Assembly: GCA_951812975.1 (NCBI GenBank)
Contig: CATOTC010000003.1
Coordinates: forward strand, 186,001-250,000
DNA from: an uncultured Acidimicrobiales bacterium
Lineage (GTDB): Bacteria > Actinomycetota > Acidimicrobiia > Acidimicrobiales > Aldehydirespiratoraceae
Length of the DNA stretch: 64,000 nucleotides
Direction: 5' to 3'
Below the pieces are notes generated by a model. That model saw nothing but the letters and a program-made list of their open reading frames with translations. It was not told the origin of the DNA and searched no databases. The position numbers were made by a program, and so were the translations under genes. This document shows, piece after piece, positions 60,101-64,000 of this stretch (position 1 is the stretch's first letter; each line of letters opens with the position of its first letter).

Positions 60101-63100
60101 GGTCCCGCCAGACAATCTCGTAGAGAAGGTCGTCGAGGCTTCCCGCAGCCGACAACAGCGCGGCTCTCGTCGCCCGCTTCACCGTGTACCCGTCGAGTCC
60201 TCCGATCACGGTGCCGCGCCCGTCGTAGAACAGCAGGTCTCCGGTGAGGATCTCAGGTGGTGCGCTTGCTGGGAGCGTGGCGTCGGGATCGTCGCGCAGG
60301 CGGGCGTGGCAGATCAACTCTTGCGGCAGCGGACCGTTGAGCCAGAGCCGTTCCCATCCGAACGGCAGATAGGCCACCCCGTCCCCGGCTCCGATGGCAC
60401 TGCGTGCCTGGGCCATCACCTGGAAGCACCCGTCGAGCAGCAGCGGGTGGACGTCAGCGCCGGGTCCGTCAATCGACTCCGACAGCGACAGCTCACCGAC
60501 CGCCTCGCCGTCTGAGCCCCAGAGCGTATTCAGCGTGCGGAACGGCGCACCCAGGTCGATCCCCGCTTCTGAACGGGCCTGATAGAACTCCGAGACGTCT
60601 CGGGGTTCGAAGCCGGACTTCAGATCTTCGAGGTCGATACGCTCTGCGGTTTCAGCGTTTCTGGTATTGACAGCCGCTCGACCCTCAGCGTGCAGCGTCC
60701 ATCCGTCTTCGCCGGGACCTCGGCTGTAAATCTCGAATCGCGCCGCTGCATTCGCGTCGGTGTCGTCGAACACGAGTTGCACCCGGCGAACCCCTGACCC
60801 TGCGCTGGCATCGGCCTCGGGTTCCACGAACGCCATCGGGCTGTGCAGTTGGAGGTCTTCAACTGCGACCCTCTCGGCCCCACGGCTCATCGACCGAGCC
60901 CCGGTTGATCCGGCGCCCGTTGATTTGGAGCCCATCGATTCGGCATGGAGCGCGGCTGCGGCCATCGATGCGTACAGCGCGCCGGGGGTTATCACCTGAC
61001 CGTAGACGCGGTGGTCGTTGAGCCATGCCGGATCGCTTGCGTCCATCTCCGTCTCGAAGAGGATCTCGCCGCGCGGGGACTCGTGGCGCATGCCGAGCAG
61101 CGGATGGTCTGCGCTCGAACGGCGGCGCCGCGGCGTTTCGACCCAGTGCCGTTGCCGTTGGAACGGGTAACTCGGAACCGAGACTCGGCGTCGGGTCTCT
61201 GCCTCGAAGAGCGCTCCAAGGTCGACATCGAGTCCCGCCTCATAGGCGCCTGCGACCGCATCGAGGAATCCGCTGCCGTCGGCCGGCGCCGGGGTTCGTT
61301 TCGATGGGCGTCTCATGCTCGAGAGCACGGCAGGTTCGGTGTTGTCGGGCTGCTCTGGCCAGGCCAGAACGGTCATGGGGCCGAGCACCGTGCCGGGGCC
61401 GATCTCGATGATCAGGTCAACGTCGAGGGAGGCCAGTGTCTCCACACAGCGGCGGTACTCCACCGGTTGACGGACCTGCTGGCGCCAGTAGGACCCGTCC
61501 ATCGGCTGGTCCTCTTCGAGCACCCGTCCGGTCATGCTGCTCACCAGTGCGAGCGACGGTGTCGCGACGCTGAGTTCCGACACGACGGCTTCAACGCCGT
61601 CGGTGATCGGGTCCAGCATGGCGCTGTGATATCCGGCGCTGCGCTCCAACCGACGAACTTGAACTCCTTCGGATTCGAAGCGCGCCAGCAGTGCGTCAAC
61701 ATCGGTGGAGGGTCCGCTCACCATCAGGTGGGCCCCGTTGTCCGCAGCGATCGCCAACCTGGGGTCGCCCGACTCCTCGTGCTGTTGGCGTACCGCGGCT
61801 GCAACTTCGGGCACTGGAGCGAACACCGCGGCCATCGCGCCCGGTTCACGCAGGTTCGACATGAGCTCGCCACGGCCCATGGCCAGGCGCAGGCCGTCGG
61901 CGAGGCTGAACACACCAGCGGCGTGTGAGGCTGCGATCTCCCCGAGGCTGTGCCCGACTACCAACTCGGGCTCGATGCCCAGACTCGACCACAGTGCTGT
62001 CAGCGCACATTCCAGCGCATAGATCGCCGGTTGTGTCCAGGCCGGGTCGTCGAGGTCTCCGGCCGCGTCGGGTCTTCCGAACATCACCGACAGCAGCGAT
62101 GTCTGGCGTGCTTCGCGGATCAGTTCATCGCAGCGGTCCAACACGGCGCGCGCCACCGGTTCGCTTTGGTAGAGCTGCTCTCCCATGCCGACCCATTGGC
62201 TGCCCTGGCCCGTGTAGACGAAGGCAAGTTTCTGGGCGCTGCCGGCGTCCGGCACCGCCTCATCCGAGTCGACCAGATCGTTGAGTCTCTGGCGCAGCGA
62301 GTCGGCGTCACCGAACACCGCTGTGGCACGATGCGAGAAGTGGCTGCGGCCCACCGCGGCGGTCCAGGCCATGTCGGCGAGCAGCTCACTGTCTGGACCA
62401 GCACGGTCCGAACCAGCACTGTCCGAACCAGCACTGTCGGAACCAACACTGTCCGAACCAGCACTGTCTGAACCAGCAACGGCGTCGGTGTGCTCGTCGA
62501 GCCAGCTCAGATAGCTTCCGGCCAACTCCTTGAGCGCCTGGTCCGACTTCGCCGACAGTGCCAGCAGTCTCGCCGGGCGGTCCGACACGGTCTCGTCTGC
62601 GCTGTGGTGCGCCGCGGCCGTCTCTGGCGACGAGACCGCCACCAGGCGTTCCGGGCCTGTCGGCCAGCGCTGCTCACCCTGCTGAGCGGGATCGTCCTGC
62701 AGCGTCCCATGGCCCTCAACGATGACGTGGGCATTGGTCCCCGACCAACCGAACCCGCTCACACCGGCGAGCGGCATGGCCTCAGGACGGCGCGGCCACC
62801 GAGTCGTCTCTGTGGGGACCTTCAACGGCAGCCGGTCCCAGTCGATCACCGGGTTCGGATTCTCGAAGTTCAAGTGTTTGGGAATCGTCTGCTGCTTCAT
62901 CGACAGCATCACCTTGATCAGCCCGGCGACTCCCGCGGCGGGTTCAAGATGGCCGACATTGGTCTTCACGGACCCCAACAGGAGCGGCTGGTCATCTTCG
63001 CGTTCGCCACAGTAGGCGCCCGCTACCGCGGTCAACTCGATCGGGTCGCCGACCGGCGTGCCCGTCCCATGCGCCTCCACATAGTCCACCTGCAACGGCG

Positions 63101-64000
63101 AAATCCCCGCCAGCTTCAGCGCATCGGAGATCACCCGCTCCTGGGCCTCGCCGTTCGGCACGGTCAACCCCGTGCTGGCGCCGTCCTGGTTCAGGGCGGT
63201 TCCCCGTATCACTCCCCAGATGCGGTCACCGTCCGCTTCGGCGTCGGCCAATCGCTTCAATACCAGGATGCCGCATCCCTCGCCTCGCACATAGCCGTTT
63301 GCGCTCGCGTCGAATGTCTTGCACCGTCCGTCGGGGGCCAACATCCCGGCGTTGCCCCGCAGTTCGAAGAGCCGGGCGGACAGGATCACGTGCACCCCTC
63401 CCGCGAGGGCCAGATCGGCCTCACCGCGCTGAAGACCCGACACCGCCTGATGTACTGCTGCCAACGACGAGGAGCAGGCAGTGTCCACTGCCAACGCCGG
63501 TCCCTGCAGCCCCAGGGCGAAGGCCACCCGACCGATTGCGGTGTTGAACGATGTCCCGCTAACCGAGTAGAGGCTGACCGCGGCCTCCGCAGTTGCGCTG
63601 TCATTGAGGATCAGCCCGCGGTAGTCGTTGTTGCTGATGCCTGCATACACCCCTGTGCGGCTGCCTTTGAGCTGATCGGCGTCGATTCCTGCGTCTTCGA
63701 GTGCCTGCCAACTGGTCTCGAGCATCAACCTCTGCTGAGGATCGAGAAACTGGGCCTCAACTGGCGAAATCCGGAAGAACGTGGCGTCGAACTGGTCGAT
63801 CCCGTCGATGAATCCAGCGAACCGGCAAGAGGTGTTCTGCGTTTCGGGGTTGGGGAACAACTCGCCGATCCGTCCCTGACTAGATCCCGGGACTCCCTCG
63901 CTGATGGCGTTCTCCCCCGCCTCGAGCAGTCTCCAGAACTCCGAGAGGTCGTCGGCGCCGGGAAACCGGCAGGCCATGCCCACAACCGCTATCGCCTCTG
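54141..64000 (-). CDS. Type I polyketide synthase, KS-AT-DH-MT-ER-KR-ACP-KS (5' end beyond window)
   Basis: At least 3285 residues are visible; numbering here starts at the Met encoded at 63983. KS1 has C170 in 'DTACSSS' with 'EAHGTGT' and 'KTNVGH'. AT1 has 'GQGSQW' (~587) and S679 in 'GHSLGE', with 'GYHS' at the selectivity site; malonyl-CoA is likely but unproven. DH (~959-1240) has H991 ('DHRVYG') and D1184 ('HPLLLDG'). A C-methyltransferase (~1510, 'LEVGAGTGS'), ER (~1945-2230, 'HAGTGGVGM') and KR (~2250-2430) follow; the KR catalytic Tyr is replaced by H2401 in 'SNHAAAN'. ACP has S2564 ('GMDSL'). KS2 has C2800 ('LACASS'), 'EAHGAGT' and 'KTNIGH', then the AT core is missing and the protein stops at '[10 protein letters not shown]'. 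The likely product is a reduced, methylated polyketide or lipid. Confidence 0.92.
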   Translation of the reverse strand, partial: EAIAVVGMACRFPGADDLSEFWRLLEAGENAISEGVPGSSQGRIGELFPNPETQNTSCRFAGFIDGIDQFDATFFRISPVEAQFLDPQQRLMLETSWQALEDAGIDADQLKGSRTGVYAGISNNDYRGLILNDSATAEAAVSLYSVSGTSFNTAIGRVAFALGLQGPALAVDTACSSSLAAVHQAVSGLQRGEADLALAGGVHVILSARLFELRGNAGMLAPDGRCKTFDASANGYVRGEGCGILVLKRLADAEADGDRIWGVIRGTALNQDGASTGLTVPNGEAQERVISDALKLAGISPLQVDYVEAHGTGTPVGDPIELTAVAGAYCGEREDDQPLLLGSVKTNVGHLEPAAGVAGLIKVMLSMKQQTIPKHLNFENPNPVIDWDRLPLKVPTETTRWPRRPEAMPLAGVSGFGWSGTNAHVIVEGHGTLQDDPAQQGEQRWPTGPERLVAVSSPETAAAHHSADETVSDRPARLLALSAKSDQALKELAGSYLSWLDEHTDAVAGSDSAGSDSVGSDSAGSDSAGSDRAGPDSELLADMAWTAAVGRSHFSHRATAVFGDADSLRQRLNDLVDSDEAVPDAGSAQKLAFVYTGQGSQWVGMGEQLYQSEPVARAVLDRCDELIREARQTSLLSVMFGRPDAAGDLDDPAWTQPAIYALECALTALWSSLGIEPELVVGHSLGEIAASHAAGVFSLADGLRLAMGRGELMSNLREPGAMAAVFAPVPEVAAAVRQQHEESGDPRLAIAADNGAHLMVSGPSTDVDALLARFESEGVQVRRLERSAGYHSAMLDPITDGVEAVVSELSVATPSLALVSSMTGRVLEEDQPMDGSYWRQQVRQPVEYRRCVETLASLDVDLIIEIGPGTVLGPMTVLAWPEQPDNTEPAVLSSMRRPSKRTPAPADGSGFLDAVAGAYEAGLDVDLGALFEAETRRRVSVPSYPFQRQRHWVETPRRRRSSADHPLLGMRHESPRGEILFETEMDASDPAWLNDHRVYGQVITPGALYASMAAAALHAESMGSKSTGAGSTGARSMSRGAERVAVEDLQLHSPMAFVEPEADASAGSGVRRVQLVFDDTDANAAARFEIYSRGPGEDGWTLHAEGRAAVNTRNAETAERIDLEDLKSGFEPRDVSEFYQARSEAGIDLGAPFRTLNTLWGSDGEAVGELSLSESIDGPGADVHPLLLDGCFQVMAQARSAIGAGDGVAYLPFGWERLWLNGPLPQELICHARLRDDPDATLPASAPPEILTGDLLFYDGRGTVIGGLDGYTVKRATRAALLSAAGSLDDLLYEIVWRDRPLPPGILPADFLPSPNSVATGSEPFSQYLSAEDVGPESRDSLLSDLERLAWSYARLAMARLGWEMVPGESVESEQLRHLLGVLPEHQRVFRRMLEMLTSAGMLSEAGDGFVVEVGSDEPPPEQLPGDPDEFAQQMEGLYPHGATEIGLFRRSGAALSDVLVGEADPLTLLFSSGEPSAADLYLKAPVARAANQMLQDAVRVLLADLPEGRRLRVLEVGAGTGSATASVLTELPEQRFDYTYTDISAGFFAEAEERFGGAEASIDYRVLDIEIDPVEAGFDHHGYDLVIASNVLHATRYLNETLEHCRALLAPSGYLVALENLRGQGWLDLTFGQLDGWWRFADDYRPHHALASPEVWQTALADAGFVESDVLGVDRSDAAREPDRGVIIAQGPSEVEELPGVWILAADSGGSGESLGHQLAAQNQTVVLVSDAPTADPASIDPASIDRGPLVHDPGVTTTTLDMSRREAWQALFERLSPETTLRGVVHLVSLDGHGANVSTEQFAQDVERSTTSALALLQGITDADTAPTVGVWLMTRGSQVLEHEPAEGIAGAQLWGFGKVMAREAPQLRVRMIDLDPASSAPLPDLANELLHPDAETHIAYRLGLRQAARLEREGAGSGRPRLPDPAGEVNWLMEPDPSGALDGLGVGPCPVTGLEPSEVRVAVEAAGLNFWDMFRALGVIEEGLLGGEFCGRVVEAGEDVSDFSVGDRVVGLAFGTFGSEVVTSSAMVAHAPEGIAAAALATIPTAFVSAALSFDLAELKAPERVLIHAGTGGVGMAAVQLAQAVGAEVFATTSAPKQAYLRSLGVTHVYDSRRTDFGAQILEATGGEGVQVVLNSLTGPGFIDASLSCLAEGGRFVEMARVDILSKEEMSAVRGDVAYWILELDVLKESDPATPGDALRRLMGQLRAGELSPLVHTRWSLAEAGNAMKYMQAARHIGKIVLANSPIETGQLRADRTYLVTGGLGGIGIAVANWLADRGAGAIVLNGRREPDPEAAEAISELRGRGVAVSVELADVTDSAAVDAMLERIDESLPPLAGVVHSVGVLSDGALGNQSWDKFREVLWPKMLGAWHLHRATENRDLDLFVLFSSVAGVMGNPGQSNHAAANAFLDQLAGHRRALGLAGQSIAWGAWSGLGEAEEHRERIERQLEAAGTGWITPEQGIRAFDHLVRQDVTMGMVAAVDWNVVSQGPEADSPLLADLLAATVSASTGEPDSATDILADLQDAAANEREQILAGFLQQELRAVMRLPELPSPSAEFADLGMDSLMVVELRNRLNRAFEGECTVSNTAVFNYPNVTGLARFLAGEFGQPGEAEALVEPEAQPDIPRLLSTPDAQSGIAIVGMACRFPKAEDLSAYWRLLADGENTVTDGRQDGGSWDGVPGDPDSPDAAHRRGSFLDGIDLFEPAFFRISPSEALTVDPLQRLLLETSWQAIEDAAIDPDRLKGSRSGVYVGVGASEYRSLIDKSGLSGVHLNTAGSVTVGRVAFTLGFEGPAVPLDLACASSLVAVHQASESLRRGEIDLAVVGGVNVVLSSGITGALEESGMLSSTGQCRSFDAAADGYVRGEGCGVVVLKRLDDAESDGDRIWGVVRGSAVNQSGTGLALTVPSARAQERVMTEALARSGADPHDIDYVEAHGAGTIVGDAVEAGAVAAVYGRGRPQDRPLWMGSVKTNIGHLETASAIASLIKVVLGMRWGVVPKQLHFDEPSPEINWDRIAVRVASETMDWPGSAGRLPMAAVNSFGISGANAHVVVEGYSAVEGHSVVEGSSVVEGSSSAADDPSDSERSWRPAGSPQVVASDDPQADAPQAEDAQSDSTQSDSTQSDSTQSDGEADGSTPRLLPLSAKTPEALRELAGRYLRWLDDRASELSEAGAATDPLLSDMAWTASTGRRHFGERAALVFVDAESLRRQLRALVEVEEPEDLLPEPVTASAQARDDLIRSAAADYLARRAVAFESLFQTEQRRRISLPDYPFQRRRFWV
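54601..54690 (-). repeat. Six 15-bp repeats in a synthase linker (Ser-Asp-Ser-Thr-Gln)
   Basis: Units of 15 bases, consensus GACTGAGTGCTATCA, run from 54601 to 54690, the first three nearly identical and the last three diverged. On the coding strand they give Ser-Asp-Ser-Thr-Gln repeats then Asp-Ala-Pro-Gln-Ala-type units, an acidic linker after KS2. Confidence 0.8.
54763..54834 (-). repeat. Four 18-bp repeats after the second ketosynthase
   Basis: Four units near CTGGACCCCTCGACCACG lie head to tail at 54763-54834 and encode Val-Val-Glu-Gly-Ser-Ser-type hexapeptides at the end of KS2. They are an expansion of the conserved 'HVVVEG' end of the KS domain. Confidence 0.8.
60889..60948 (-). repeat. 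Four degenerate 15-bp repeats inside the DH domain
   Basis: Degenerate 15-base units (for example TTGATCCGGCGCCCG and TTGATTTGGAGCCCA) encode Gly/Ser/Thr-rich pentapeptides in a loop between DH strands, near residues 1010-1032. Confidence 0.6.
62391..62480 (-). repeat. Six 15-bp repeats between KS1 and AT1 (Gly-Ser-Asp-Ser-Ala)
   Basis: Six units with consensus GTCCGAACCAGCACT lie at 62391-62480; units two, three and five are identical. Translated, they give Ser-Ala-Gly-Ser-Asp repeats inside the KS-AT linker. At this site module 2 has no repeat, so the expansion is recent. Confidence 0.85.

Noticed and set aside
60945-61928. Several plus-strand frames of 200-330 codons inside the polyketide synthase
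   Set aside because: They are antisense shadows of GC-rich codons; the synthase frame is fully supported by catalytic motifs through the same stretch.

Overview
The window is GC-rich, gene-dense actinobacterial DNA, most likely from a member of the Acidimicrobiia or a near relative (inference). Supporting signs are a mycothione reductase, a luciferase-like flavin oxidoreductase of the F420-type group, an FrhB-like protein, and a pgsA-gcvH-garA-ftsR-DUF151-merR block matching the Mycobacterium Rv1822/Rv1826-Rv1830 neighbourhood. SLH-domain surface anchoring and a selenocysteine-containing SelD are also present. Genes are tightly packed, many overlap by ATGA or GTGA, and at least eight have a TANNNT hexamer ending exactly 6 nt before the start codon, which suggests leaderless transcription. 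No gap exceeds 300 bases. I saw no rRNA, tRNA, CRISPR array or insertion sequence.

Layout: (1) 1-7743 is a catabolic cluster: an RpiR regulator and a DddP-like M24 enzyme leftward, then a rightward chain of a dimethylglycine-dehydrogenase-like FAD/GcvT enzyme, an Asp/Glu-racemase-superfamily protein without either catalytic Cys, a sulfotransferase, an FrhB-like Fe-S flavoprotein and an enolase-superfamily racemase/dehydratase. (2) 7901-18410 carries central metabolism: indolepyruvate ferredoxin oxidoreductase, mycothione reductase, acyl-CoA synthetase, GlpD, chorismate synthase and an LLM oxidoreductase. (3) 18440-23095 is the conserved glycine-cleavage/GarA/FtsR block. (4) 23127-37870 is housekeeping: HIT, Maf, Dus, CobO, an ABC ATPase, a nitronate monooxygenase-type enzyme, selenoprotein SelD, AIM24, MFS, DUF4389, acyl-CoA dehydrogenase, amidohydrolase, enoyl-CoA hydratase and an alpha/beta hydrolase.

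(5) 37928-50768 is a cell-envelope region: uridine kinase, a Wzm/Wzt-type polysaccharide ABC exporter, a CsaB-like pyruvyl transferase, a GT2 glycosyltransferase, a SpoIID/LytB protein with three SLH domains, a flippase-like membrane protein, the four dTDP-L-rhamnose genes and a Wzx-like flippase. Pyruvyl transferase and SLH protein side by side suggest that an exported wall glycan is pyruvylated to anchor SLH proteins. (6) 50935-54060 has a rhodanese-ThiF protein with reversed domain order, a sirtuin, an orphan gene with a near-consensus sigma-70 promoter, and a discrete acyl carrier protein. (7) 54141-64000 is one giant type I polyketide synthase, cut by the window edge. It holds a highly reducing module (KS-AT-DH-MT-ER-KR-ACP) and then a second KS whose AT core has been lost.

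The best candidates for something undescribed are the osmolyte-type operon, the terminal AT-less KS with its separate ACP, and the pyruvyl-transferase/SLH envelope module. The SelD gene would be misannotated by standard tools because its UGA encodes selenocysteine.
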